Origin: Xanthomonas sp. F10
GTDB taxonomy: Bacteria; Pseudomonadota; Gammaproteobacteria; Xanthomonadales; Xanthomonadaceae
Assembly (NCBI RefSeq): GCF_014206815.1
Contig: NZ_JACHNP010000002.1
Span: 1,054,001-1,118,000 of the forward strand
DNA: 64,000 nt
Direction of reading: 5' to 3'
The notes under the pieces were generated by a model. It had not been told where the DNA came from, did no database searches, and worked only from the letters and a program-made list of their open reading frames with translations. This document shows, piece by piece, positions 1 to 7,841 of this stretch (positions within the stretch are counted from its first letter, which is position 1; each line of letters begins with the position of its first letter). Position numbers and translations under genes: made by a program.

Positions 1-2
1 AA

Positions 3-899
3 GCGATGATGGGGCCGATGGCGCGCGGCCGCGGCCTCGCCTTCGCCCTGGACAATGCCATGCCGCCGCACGTCACCGCGCGCGGCGACGCCACGCGGGT
101 GCGGCAGATCCTGCTGAACCTGCTCAACAACGCCATCAAGTTCACCGAGCACGGCAGCGTGCAGTTGCGGGTGGCGCCGCTGCAGCCGCAGCAGGGCGTG
201 CGCTTCGAGGTCGCCGATACCGGGCCGGGCATCAATGCCGAACAGCAGGCGCGGCTGTTCCAGCGCTTCGAGCAGGCCGACGGACCGCGTACCGCCGCGC
301 GCTACGGCGGCAGCGGCCTGGGCCTGGCGATCAGCCAGGAACTGGCGGTGGCGATGGGCGGACGCATCGAATTGCGCAGCCGCCTTGGTGCCGGCACCCG
401 CTTCCTGGTCGAGCTGCCGTTGCCGTGGACGCCCGAGCCGCTGCCGCAGGCGCCGCGCGACACCCGCGGCTCCAGCAGCGCCGCGACGCCGCAGCGGATC
501 CTGCTGGTCGAGGACGACCCGACCGTGGCCGAGGTGGTCGGCGGCCTGCTGCGCGCGCGCGGCCACCACGTCACCCATGCCGCGCACGCGCTGGCCGCGC
601 TGACCGAAGCGGCGGCGAGCAGCTTCGACATCGCGCTGCTGGATCTGGACCTGCCGGGCCTGGACGGCTTGGCCCTGGCGCGGCAGTTGCGCGCCTTCGG
701 CTACGGCATGCCGCTGATCGCGGTCACCGCCCGCGCCGACGCCGACGCCGAACCGCAGGCCCGCGCCGCCGGCTTCAGCGGCTTCCTGCGCAAACCGGTG
801 ACCGGCGAGATGCTGGCCGACGCGGTGGAGGGGGAGCCGGGACCGGGGACCCGGGACCCGGGACCCGGAGAGAGCGACGGCAACGGCGACCGTGCGTAG
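3..899 (+). CDS. Hybrid sensor histidine kinase/response regulator, C-terminal part (5' end outside window)
   Basis: This is the end of a membrane or soluble hybrid kinase; the reading frame is open to the left edge, so the true start is not in the window. The visible part has an HATPase_c domain with the N box (NLLNNAIKFTEHG), the G1 box (DTGPGI) and the G2 box (GSGLGLAI), then a receiver domain with RILLVEDD, the phosphoacceptor aspartate in LLDLDLPGLDG, and the conserved T and K in AVTAR and LRKPV. It autophosphorylates on a histidine and passes phosphate to its own receiver; the signal is unknown. The last 20 or so residues (GEPGPGTRDPGPG and on) are encoded by the heptamer repeat that continues past the stop, so the natural C-terminus has been extended by repeat DNA. 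Confidence 0.9.
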   Translation, partial: AMMGPMARGRGLAFALDNAMPPHVTARGDATRVRQILLNLLNNAIKFTEHGSVQLRVAPLQPQQGVRFEVADTGPGINAEQQARLFQRFEQADGPRTAARYGGSGLGLAISQELAVAMGGRIELRSRLGAGTRFLVELPLPWTPEPLPQAPRDTRGSSSAATPQRILLVEDDPTVAEVVGGLLRARGHHVTHAAHALAALTEAAASSFDIALLDLDLPGLDGLALARQLRAFGYGMPLIAVTARADADAEPQARAAGFSGFLRKPVTGEMLADAVEGEPGPGTRDPGPGESDGNGDRA

Positions 900-1147
900 G
901 CGGTGCGTGGTGCGGTTTCGCTACAGGAACGGCTTCGCCCGTACAGCCGAAAGCGCTCCGTTCTAGGCTTTTGCGGGTCCCGAGTCCCGAGTCCCGAGTC
1001 CCGGGTCCCGGGTCCCGGAGAGAGCGGCGGCAACGGCGAGCGCATGTAGGCGGTGCGCGGTGCGGTGCCGCTAGAGGAATGGCTTCGCCCGTACAGCCAA
1101 AAGCGCTCCGTTCTAGGCTTTTTCGGGTCCCGGGTCCCGGGTCCCGG
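836..1147. repeat. 150-bp tandem duplication with GGGTCCC/GGGACCC heptamer arrays
   Basis: Two imperfect copies lie 150 bp apart: the marker CGGAGAGAGCG starts at 866 and at 1016, and both copies carry GTAGGCGGTGCG, GGCTTCGCCCGTACAGCC and AAGCGCTCCGTTCTAGGC. The junctions are heptamer arrays at about 842-868, 975-1018 and 1125-1147 built of GGGTCCC, with GAGTCCC variants in the middle array. The heptamer is itself nearly palindromic. The first array lies inside the 3' end of the kinase gene; the last ends two bases before the stop codon of the minus-strand MFS gene. Confidence 0.85.
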
Positions 1148-1149
1148 CT

Positions 1150-2586
1150 TCACTCCGCCACCTCTTCCACCTGCTTCGGATGCGGCCGGGTATCCGGCAA
1201 CTGCCAGAAGATCAGCGTCGAGGTCAGGGTGATGGCGCCGACGCAGACGAAGGTCGCGTGCAGCGCCGCGGTGGCGCCGTGGGTATCGCCGAGGTGGGTG
1301 TTGAACGCCGCCAGCAGGCTGCCCGCGGCCGCGGCGCCGAAGCCGGTGGCCAGCATCATCACCATCGACAGCAGGCTGTTGCCGGCGCTGGCCTGGTCGC
1401 GGTCCAGGTCGCGCAGGGTCACCGTGTTCATGACGGTGAACTGCAGCGAGTTGACCGCGCCGAACAGCGCCAGCTGCAGCAGCCGCCAGCCCAGCGGCTG
1501 GCCGGCGTCGAACAGCAGGAAGCTGGCCATCGCGGTGCCGACCAGCACCGTGTTGGTCATCAGCACCCGACGGTAGCCGAAGTGTTCCACCAGCTTCACC
1601 GCGGCGCGCTTGGAGGCCATGCCGGCCAGCGCCACCGGGATCATCATCAGCCCGGCGTCCATCGGGCTCATGCCCAGGCCCACCTGCAGCAGCAGCGGGA
1701 TCAGGAACGGCATGCTGCCGCTGCCCACGCGCGAGAACAGGTTGCCGAGGATGCCGATGCGGAAGCTGACGACCTTGAACAGGTGCAGCGGGAACAGCGG
1801 CGCCGCCGCGTTGGCCGCGTGCAGCCAGTAGCCGATCAGTGCCGCCAGCCCGCCGATCGCCAGCAGCATCACGAAGGCGTGGCGCAGGCCCAGCTCGGAG
1901 ATGCCGTCCAGCGCCAGCGACAGCGCGACCATGCCGAAGGCCAGCATCGCGTAGCCGACCAGGTCGAAGCGGGTGCGCTGCTCGCCGTAGAAGTCCGGCA
2001 TGATCTTCAGCGCGGCGGCGAACCCGATCGCGCCGATCGGCAGGTTGATCAGGAACACCCAGTGCCAGGACGCCACCTGCACCAGCCAGCCGCCCAGGGT
2101 CGGCCCGACCAGCGGCCCGATCAGCGCGGGGATGGCGATGAAGCTCATCGCGCTGAGGAACTGCGCGCGCGACACCGAGCGCATCACCGCCAGCCGGCCG
2201 ACCGGCAGCAGCATCGCGCCGCCGATGCCCTGCAGCACGCGCGCGGCGACCAGATACGGCAGCCGCGGCGCCGCCGCGCACAGCAGCGAGCCGAGGGTGA
2301 ACAGCACGATCGCGGTCAGGAAGGTGCGGCGCGTGCCGTAGCGGTCGGCGATCCAGCCCGAGGCGGGAATGAACATCGCCACCGCCAGCGCATAGCTGAA
2401 GACCACCGACTGCATCTGCAGCGGGCTTTCGCCGAGGCTGCGCGCCATCGCCGGCAACGCGGTGTTGACGATGGTGGCATCGAGCATCTGCATGAAGATG
2501 GCCAGCGACACCAGCCACAGCAGCGGACGGAAACTGCGCGCGTTGGGAACGGCGATCGGATCGGAGGAGGGCGCGGACATCGGCAC
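1150..2586 (-). CDS. MFS multidrug efflux transporter, DHA2 (EmrB/MdtD-like) family
   Basis: A 478-residue polytopic inner-membrane protein with about 14 predicted membrane segments, the usual size and topology for 14-TMS drug:proton antiporters. The first segment carries the family motif LDATIVNTALPAM, the loop after TM2 has GWIADRYGTRR (MFS motif A), and motif C-like glycine/proline residues occur in PALIGPLVGPTLGGW. It resembles MdtD most, from memory of that family. The ORF opens with two nearby methionines (2586 and 2580); either could be the start. No adaptor gene is adjacent, so it probably works alone. The 3' end abuts a heptamer repeat array. Confidence 0.88.
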   Translation of the reverse strand: MPMSAPSSDPIAVPNARSFRPLLWLVSLAIFMQMLDATIVNTALPAMARSLGESPLQMQSVVFSYALAVAMFIPASGWIADRYGTRRTFLTAIVLFTLGSLLCAAAPRLPYLVAARVLQGIGGAMLLPVGRLAVMRSVSRAQFLSAMSFIAIPALIGPLVGPTLGGWLVQVASWHWVFLINLPIGAIGFAAALKIMPDFYGEQRTRFDLVGYAMLAFGMVALSLALDGISELGLRHAFVMLLAIGGLAALIGYWLHAANAAAPLFPLHLFKVVSFRIGILGNLFSRVGSGSMPFLIPLLLQVGLGMSPMDAGLMMIPVALAGMASKRAAVKLVEHFGYRRVLMTNTVLVGTAMASFLLFDAGQPLGWRLLQLALFGAVNSLQFTVMNTVTLRDLDRDQASAGNSLLSMVMMLATGFGAAAAGSLLAAFNTHLGDTHGATAALHATFVCVGAITLTSTLIFWQLPDTRPHPKQVEEVAE

Positions 2587-2732
2587 GCAGGGTGACGCGG
2601 GGGGAGCAATAGGATCGCGCAGATCGCGTCGCCGTGTCGTGCAGCCGCGTGCAGTGCGTGTGGGCGATGCAGCCCGCGCTCAGCGAGCGGCGCCGTGCAG
2701 GGCTACGCAGACGGCGGCATGCGCATGTTTGC

Positions 2733-2798
2733 GTCGGAGCGGCTTCAGCCGCGACGGGCATTCCCGCAACATCATGTCGCGGCTGAAGCCGCTCCTAC
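2733..2798. repeat. Palindromic repeat (GGAGCGGCTTCAGCCGCGAC family), copy 1
   Basis: Left arm starts GTCGGAGCGGCTTCAGCC, right arm is its inverted copy ending GAAGCCGCTCCTAC, with a short AT-containing middle. One mismatch in the left arm. The rest of the 2587-2900 interval holds a terminator hairpin and a heptamer array. Confidence 0.9.
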
Positions 2799-2825
2799 GA
2801 AGCGCAAAAGAGCGCAAAAGATTGA

Positions 2826-2853
2826 GCGCACGGTCAGATCGCCGACCGTGCGC
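2826..2853 (-). terminator. Hairpin downstream of hemE
   Basis: A perfect 10-bp stem (GCGCACGGTC / GACCGTGCGC) with an 8-nt loop, placed about 50 nt after the hemE stop on the minus strand. There is no clear U tract, so function as a terminator is inferred from position and stem strength. Confidence 0.5.
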
Positions 2854-2861
2854 GAGACTGC

Positions 2862-2897
2862 AATCCCGAATCCCGAATCCCGAATCCCGAATCCCGG
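2862..2897. repeat. Heptamer array, five perfect AATCCCG copies
   Basis: Five uninterrupted copies of AATCCCG followed by G, ending four bases before the hemE stop codon. On the hemE sense strand it reads GGGATTC repeated, that is four or more G3 runs spaced by four bases. Confidence 0.92.
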
Positions 2898-2900
2898 CGT

Positions 2901-3968
2901 TCAACCGCGCCGACTACGCCGCTGCACCGCCGCCACCAACGCCCCGACATGCTCGGGCTGCATGTCCGGCGACAGGCCGTGGCCGAGGTTGAACACATGG
3001 CCGTCCAGCGAGCCGCCGTTGCCGTCGGCATAGCTGCGCAGCACGCGCTGCACTTCGCGGTCGATCGCCTCCGGCGCGCCGTACAGCATCGCCGGGTCCA
3101 GGTTGCCCTGCAGGGCGACGCGGCCGCCGGTGCGGCGCGCGGCGTCGGCCAGGTCGATGGTCCAGTCCACGCCCACGCCTTCCGCACCGGAGCCGGCGAG
3201 TTCTTCCAGATAGAGCGCATTGCCCTTGCCGAACAGGATCAGCGGGGTGCGCTCGGCGCCGTCGCCGCGCGCCAGTTCGCGGGCGATGCGCTGCAGGTAG
3301 GGCAGGGAGAATTCGCGGTACATGGCCGGGCTCAGCACGCCGCCCCAGGTGTCGAACACCTGCAGCGCCTGCGCGCCGGCCGCGCGCTGCGCCGCCAGGT
3401 AGGCGATCACCGCGTCGGTGTTGACCGACAGCAGCGCGTGCAGCGCGGCCGGATCGTTCAGCGCCAGCGCCTTGATCCGCGCGTAGTTGTCGCTGCCGCC
3501 GCCCTCGACCATGTAGCAGGCCAGGGTCCAGGGGCTGCCGGAGAAGCCGATCAGCGGCACGCTGCCGTCCAGTTCGCGGCGGATCACCCGCACCGCGTCC
3601 ATCACGTAGCGCAGCTCGGTCTCCATGTCCGGCACGCCGAGCTTGGCGATCGCCGCCGCGTCGCGCACGGGATGGCGGAACTTGGGGCCTTCGCCTTCGA
3701 CGAAGTACAGCTCCAGTCCCATCGCATCGGGAATGGTGAGGATGTCCGAGAACAGGATCGCCGCGTCCAGCGGGAACCGCGCCAGCGGCTGCAGGGTCAC
3801 CTCGCAGGCCAGCTCCGGGGTCTTGGCCATGGCCAGGAAGCTGCCGGCGCGGGCGCGGGTGGCGCGGTACTCGGGCAGGTAGCGCCCGGCCTGGCGCATC
3901 AGCCACACGGGGGTCTGGTCCACGGGCTCGCGGCGCAGCGCGCGCAGCAGGCGGTCGTTCTTGAGCAT
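2901..3968 (-). CDS. hemE: Uroporphyrinogen decarboxylase
   Basis: Cytoplasmic enzyme of heme synthesis that removes four acetate carboxyls from uroporphyrinogen III to give coproporphyrinogen III. The N-terminal signature [16 protein letters not shown] and the second signature [19 protein letters not shown] are both intact, and 355 residues is the normal length. The frame is open further upstream, but the methionine at 3968 (MLKNDRLL) is preceded by AAGGA at good spacing and matches family starts. A small WGR-domain gene ends 10 bp upstream on the same strand, so the two are probably cotranscribed. The stop codon is followed directly by a heptamer array. Confidence 0.97.
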   Translation of the reverse strand: MLKNDRLLRALRREPVDQTPVWLMRQAGRYLPEYRATRARAGSFLAMAKTPELACEVTLQPLARFPLDAAILFSDILTIPDAMGLELYFVEGEGPKFRHPVRDAAAIAKLGVPDMETELRYVMDAVRVIRRELDGSVPLIGFSGSPWTLACYMVEGGGSDNYARIKALALNDPAALHALLSVNTDAVIAYLAAQRAAGAQALQVFDTWGGVLSPAMYREFSLPYLQRIARELARGDGAERTPLILFGKGNALYLEELAGSGAEGVGVDWTIDLADAARRTGGRVALQGNLDPAMLYGAPEAIDREVQRVLRSYADGNGGSLDGHVFNLGHGLSPDMQPEHVGALVAAVQRRSRRG

Positions 3969-3978
3969 GGGGGATTCC

Positions 3979-4233
3979 TTAGCGCGGCGCGTCGGCGCCA
4001 CGGGTGAACATGACCTGGAAGCCGCGCTTGAGCTGGGCGTCGCGGGCTTTCTCGAAGGCGGCGTTGGCGTCTTCCTGCTGCAGATAGAGTTCGCGCCGCA
4101 GCTGCGCGCGGCCGCCGATCTGGCCGCTTTCGCGCAGCAGCTCCCAGCCGCCGAACAGGTCCGGCTGCAGGGTCAACTGCAGGTAGCGTGGCGGCTCGTT
4201 GCCGTCGGGGCGTTGCTGGAGGAAGACGCGCAT
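3979..4233 (-). CDS. Small WGR-domain protein
   Basis: An 84-residue protein made of almost nothing but a WGR-like module: a strand-rich start ([26 protein letters not shown]) with the family W-x-L-x-R-x-x-G-x-I-G pattern (here [14 protein letters not shown]) and a C-terminal helix ([18 protein letters not shown]). WGR modules occur in PARPs and in bacterial DNA-associated proteins, where they are thought to contact nucleic acid; the role of stand-alone copies is unknown. It lies just upstream of hemE, with 10 bp between them. Confidence 0.8.
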   Translation of the reverse strand: MRVFLQQRPDGNEPPRYLQLTLQPDLFGGWELLRESGQIGGRAQLRRELYLQQEDANAAFEKARDAQLKRGFQVMFTRGADAPR

Positions 4234-4299
4234 GCGCCGATTGTAGCGGGTGCCGGTGCGGGCGACGTGGCGCGGCCGGCGGAACGCAGCGGGCCGGCC

Positions 4300-5253
4300 T
4301 CAACCGGCACGGAAGCCGCGGCGGTAGGCCGAGGGCGGCACGCCCAGGGTGCGCGCGAACTGCTGGCGCAGCGCGCCGGCACTGCCGAAGCCGCAGCTGG
4401 CGGCGATCCGCTCCAGGGCCAGGTCGGTGCGCTCCAGCAGCTGCTGGGCGCGGACCAGGCGCTGGTGCGCCAGCCACTGCACCACGGTGGTCCCGGTCAC
4501 CCGGCGAAACTGCCGGGTGAAGCTGCGCCGGCTCATCCGCGCGTGCGCGGCCAGCGCGTCCAGGCGCAGCGGCTGCTCCAGCCGCTGCAGCATCCAGTCC
4601 AGGGTCGGGCCGAGCAGGGCGTCGCGGCGATTGGCCGGCAGCGGCTGTTCGACGTACTGCGCCTGCCCGCCCTGGCGGTGCGGCGCCACCACCAGGCGCC
4701 GGGCGATGCGGTTGGCGACCTCGGCGCCGTGGCGGCGCCGGACCAGATGCAGGCAGCAATCGATGCCGGCCACGGTGCCGGCCGAGGTCAGCACGTCGCC
4801 GTCGTCCACGTACAGCACGTCCGGCTGCAGCCGCACCTGCGGGTGGCGCTGCGCGAAGCGCGCCAGCGCCGCCCAGTGGGTGGTGGCGGGGCGGCCGTCG
4901 AGCAGGCCGGCGTCGGCCAGCACGAAGGTGCCCAGGCACAGGCCCACCACCTGCGCGCCGGCCGCGTGGGCGCGGCGCAGCGCCTGGCACAGCGCCGCCG
5001 GGGCCGGCTCGGCGGCATCGCGCCAGGACGGCACGATCACCGTGTCTGCGCCGTCCAGCGCGTCCAGCCCGTGCTGCACCTGGATGGCGAAGCCGGCATC
5101 GGTGCGCAGCAGGCCCGGCTCGGCGGCACACACGCGCAGGTCGAAGGCCGGCAGGTCGGTATCGGGCCGCGACTCGAACACCTGGCAGGGCACCGCGAGG
5201 TGGAAGGGGCTGATGCGGTCGAAGGCGACCACGGCGATGTGATGCGGCGACAT
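4300..5253 (-). CDS. GlxA/FtrA-type transcriptional regulator (DJ-1/PfpI domain + AraC HTH)
   Basis: A 317-residue regulator: residues 1 to about 170 form a DJ-1/PfpI-like domain (HIAVVAFDRISPFHLAVPCQVFE; VVGLCLGTFVLADAGLL), and the last 90 or so form an AraC-type double helix-turn-helix (HARMSRRSFTRQFRRVTG, then LERIAASCGFGSAGALRQQF). Such proteins bind a small ligand in the first domain and usually activate nearby catabolic genes. It is divergent from the isochorismatase-like hydrolase and cupin genes 92 bp away, the likely targets. An inverted repeat sits directly upstream of its start. Confidence 0.9.
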   Translation of the reverse strand: MSPHHIAVVAFDRISPFHLAVPCQVFESRPDTDLPAFDLRVCAAEPGLLRTDAGFAIQVQHGLDALDGADTVIVPSWRDAAEPAPAALCQALRRAHAAGAQVVGLCLGTFVLADAGLLDGRPATTHWAALARFAQRHPQVRLQPDVLYVDDGDVLTSAGTVAGIDCCLHLVRRRHGAEVANRIARRLVVAPHRQGGQAQYVEQPLPANRRDALLGPTLDWMLQRLEQPLRLDALAAHARMSRRSFTRQFRRVTGTTVVQWLAHQRLVRAQQLLERTDLALERIAASCGFGSAGALRQQFARTLGVPPSAYRRGFRAG

Positions 5254-5286
5254 GGCCCGATTTTAGCGAAAACGGTGTTTCGGGCC
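5254..5286. promoter_or_regulatory. Inverted repeat in the divergent GlxA/hydrolase promoter region
   Basis: GGCCCGA and TCGGGCC form perfect outer arms 33 bp overall, with an inner CGAAA / TTTCG pair. It touches the start codon of the regulator gene. The position suits an operator or leader hairpin for autoregulation; this is inference only. Confidence 0.4.
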
Positions 5287-5345
5287 ACTCGTCGCCGCGC
5301 ACCCGCCCGCCGACACTGGCCGCCTCTTCGCTCTGGAGCCACCGC

Positions 5346-5969
5346 ATGTCTTCTCCCCGCCGCGCCCTGCTGGTCATCGATGTCCAGAACGCCTACTTCG
5401 ACGGCGCGCTGCCCATCGCCCATCCGCCGGTGGCGCAGTCGCTGCCCAAGCTCCTGCAGGCGATGGACGCGGCCCAGGCGCACGGCGTGCCGGTGCTGGT
5501 GGTGCAGCACACCGCGCCGGCGCCGGCGCCGGTCTTCGCCGACGGCAGCCCCGGTTGGGACCTGCACCCGCAGGTCGCGGCGCGGCCGCACACGCGGCTG
5601 CTGCGCAAGACCAAGCCCAGCGTGTTCGCCGGCACCGACCTGGCCGACTGGCTGCAGCAGCAGGCGATCGACACCCTCACCGTGGCCGGCTACATGACCC
5701 ACAACTGCAACGCCTCCACCGTGTACGAGGCCTTCCACCGCGGGCTGGCGGTGGAAGTGCTGGGCGACGCCAGCGGTGCGCTGCCGTACGCCAACGCCGC
5801 CGGCCAGGCCAGCGCCGAGGAGATCCACCGGGTGTTCGGAGTGGTGTTCCACAGCAATTTCGCCGCGGTCGCCGACACCGCGCAGTGGATCGCGGCGGTG
5901 CAGGCGGGGCGGCCGCTGCCGCGCGACAACGTGCTGCAGTCCAGCCGCCGCGCGCGGGGCCTGGCATGA
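5346..5969 (+). CDS. Isochorismatase-family cysteine hydrolase
   Basis: A 207-residue cytoplasmic hydrolase of the isochorismatase/nicotinamidase fold. The Asp-Lys-Cys triad is visible: D12 in LLVIDVQNAYF, a lysine in LLRKTKPSVFAGTDL (K88 or K90) and C121 in AGYMTHNCNAST. The family cleaves amides or vinyl ethers; the substrate cannot be told from sequence. Its stop codon overlaps the start of the cupin gene (ATGA), so translation is probably coupled, and the divergent GlxA-type regulator likely controls both. Confidence 0.9.
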   Translation: MSSPRRALLVIDVQNAYFDGALPIAHPPVAQSLPKLLQAMDAAQAHGVPVLVVQHTAPAPAPVFADGSPGWDLHPQVAARPHTRLLRKTKPSVFAGTDLADWLQQQAIDTLTVAGYMTHNCNASTVYEAFHRGLAVEVLGDASGALPYANAAGQASAEEIHRVFGVVFHSNFAAVADTAQWIAAVQAGRPLPRDNVLQSSRRARGLA

Positions 5970-6289
5970 GCGGCATGCCGCGGGTGCTGCGGGCGCGCGA
6001 CTTCACCGGCACCCGTGCCTGGGAGGCGCTGCCGGTGGCGATGCTGGACGGGATCGGCGTGCGCATCCACTGGGCCGACCAACCCTATGTCTGGCACGTC
6101 AACGACGGCCAGGAGGTGTTCGTGGTGCTGGACGGACAGGTGCAGATGCGCTGGCGCGTGTACGGCGTCGAGCAGACGGCATTGCTGCAGGCCGGCGACG
6201 TGTTCCATGCGCCGGAAGGCACCGAGCACGTGGCGCACCCGCAGGGCGCGGCGCGGGTGCTGGTGGTGGAGCGCGACGGCAGTCCGTGA
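5966..6289 (+). CDS. Cupin-domain protein
   Basis: A 107-residue single cupin barrel. It has the turn MLDGIGVRIHWADQPYVWHVNDGQEVFVVLDGQ, where H and E fit the first cupin motif, and AGDVFHAPEGTEHVAHP, with the second-motif histidine. Such small cupins bind metal or a small ligand. The start is fixed by the ATGA overlap with the hydrolase gene, which also suggests a shared pathway. Function unassigned. Confidence 0.85.
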   Translation: MSGMPRVLRARDFTGTRAWEALPVAMLDGIGVRIHWADQPYVWHVNDGQEVFVVLDGQVQMRWRVYGVEQTALLQAGDVFHAPEGTEHVAHPQGAARVLVVERDGSP

Positions 6290-6623
6290 GCGTTCGGGCG
6301 CACTCCTGGCCGGCGCGCGCTGCGGTCCTCGCCCACGCGGTGGCGGAGACGTGGTTCCGTCGATGACGTGTGCAGAGCGCGGCGCATACCGCACCTGATG
6401 CTGTGCGTTCTATCACGGAGCCATCACTGTCGATCTGGCGTCATTGGGACAGGCTATGCCGCTGCGTGCGCACAGAGATCCTGGTGTCACGGCATCGCCA
6501 TTCACCACGAGTGCGGACGCGGCCGGCATGCGAAGCCAGAGCGATGGGCGGTTCCCTGGGCAGCACCTTGATGTCGGCGCGGGACGGGATCCCGCGCGGC
6601 CTGCTGCCACCTTCGACGATGTC
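6290..6623. other. Intergenic stretch before the RND operon
   Basis: No convincing gene, hairpin or repeat was seen in these 334 bp. The RND adaptor frame is open back to a TTG at 6444 and has an ATG at 6456 preceded by GGGACAGG, so part of this stretch may be coding. Confidence 0.5.
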
Positions 6624-7841
6624 ATGCCGCTGCGCGCGCCACGTCGGCGCGCAAGCGCTGATCAAACGCCACGCAAGGCGCGCGGCCTGGGCCGGATCAC
6701 CGTCTTCGCCGGACTGGCCGCGCTGTGCCTGCTGATCCTCGGCGGCTGGTACTGGCGCGCGCACCGCCAGCAGTCCGCGCCGGCGCCCGAACCCTTGCGC
6801 GTGCAGACCATGACCGTCGCGCCGCACCGGGTCCCGGACATCATCGAGACCTCCGGCACCCTGCTGTCGCCGCAGACCGTGGAGGTGCGCGCGCAGGCCG
6901 ACGGGGTGCTGCAGTCGGTGCTGATCCATGACGGCGAACAGGTCCACGCCGGGCAATTGCTGTTCACCATCGATCCGCGGCCGCTGCGGGCGGCGTTGGC
7001 GCAGGCGCGCGCCACCCTGGCCCGCGACCAGGCGCTGGCGGCGGATGCGGCCGACACCGAGGCGCGCTACGCCAAGCTGTCCAGGACCGGCGCGGTCGAT
7101 CCCAAGACCTACACCACCGCGGCCGACACGCTGCGCTCGCTGCGCGGCACCGTCGCCGCCGACCAGGCGCAGGTCGAGCAGACGCAGCTGTCGCTGGCCT
7201 ACACCCAGGTCCGCGCCCCCATCGATGGCCGCGCCGGCGCCATCGCGGTCAAGCCGGGCAATTTGGTGTCCAGCGGGTCCAGCACCGCGCTGGTGACGCT
7301 CAACGTCAGCACGCCGATCGAGGTGCGCTTCGCCCTGGCGCATGTGCAGGTCGATGCCGTGCGCGCCGCACCGCTGGGGCACCAGGGCCTGGGGCTGCCG
7401 GTACTGGCGCTGGATGCGGTGAAGGGCACGCTGCTGGACCGCGGCGAACTGGCGTTTCTCGACAATGCCTTCGACACCAGCAGCGGCACCCTGGAGCTGC
7501 GCGCGCGCTTCGCCAACGCCGGCGCCACGCTGTGGCCGGGGCAGTTCGTCACCGTGCGGGTGATCCTGGCGGAGGACCCGCAGGCGCTGTCGGTGCCCGA
7601 GAGCGCGCTGCAGCAGGGACAGCAGGGGCCATACGTGTACTGCGTGGTCGGTGGGCGCGCGGTGGCGCGGCCACTCAGCGTGGCGCGGATGGTCGATGGG
7701 CAGGCGGTGATCGCCAAGGGCCTGCACGCGGGCGATCGCGTCATCCTCACCGTGCCCAACGAACTGCGTGACGGCACCGCGGTGCAATCCGGCAACCCGC
7801 ACGCCACGCCGAACGGGGCGGCGACGGGACGGCCTGCGTGA
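6624..7841 (+). CDS. RND efflux periplasmic adaptor (membrane fusion protein)
   Basis: Adaptor linking the inner-membrane RND pump to the outer-membrane channel. After a basic start comes one membrane anchor (ITVFAGLAALCLLILGGWYW), then the biotinyl-lipoyl half-motif VEVRAQADGVLQSVLIHDGEQV, a coiled-coil hairpin (ALAQARATLARDQALAADAAD), the second lipoyl half (TQVRAPIDGRAGAI) and the beta-barrel/membrane-proximal domain. About 405 residues, normal for MdtA/AcrA-like proteins. The start at 6624 leaves a typical 24-residue N-terminal tail but lacks a clear ribosome site; the ATG at 6456 is better placed for one and would add 56 residues. The stop overlaps the pump start (GTGA). Confidence 0.9.
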   Translation: MPLRAPRRRASADQTPRKARGLGRITVFAGLAALCLLILGGWYWRAHRQQSAPAPEPLRVQTMTVAPHRVPDIIETSGTLLSPQTVEVRAQADGVLQSVLIHDGEQVHAGQLLFTIDPRPLRAALAQARATLARDQALAADAADTEARYAKLSRTGAVDPKTYTTAADTLRSLRGTVAADQAQVEQTQLSLAYTQVRAPIDGRAGAIAVKPGNLVSSGSSTALVTLNVSTPIEVRFALAHVQVDAVRAAPLGHQGLGLPVLALDAVKGTLLDRGELAFLDNAFDTSSGTLELRARFANAGATLWPGQFVTVRVILAEDPQALSVPESALQQGQQGPYVYCVVGGRAVARPLSVARMVDGQAVIAKGLHAGDRVILTVPNELRDGTAVQSGNPHATPNGAATGRPA

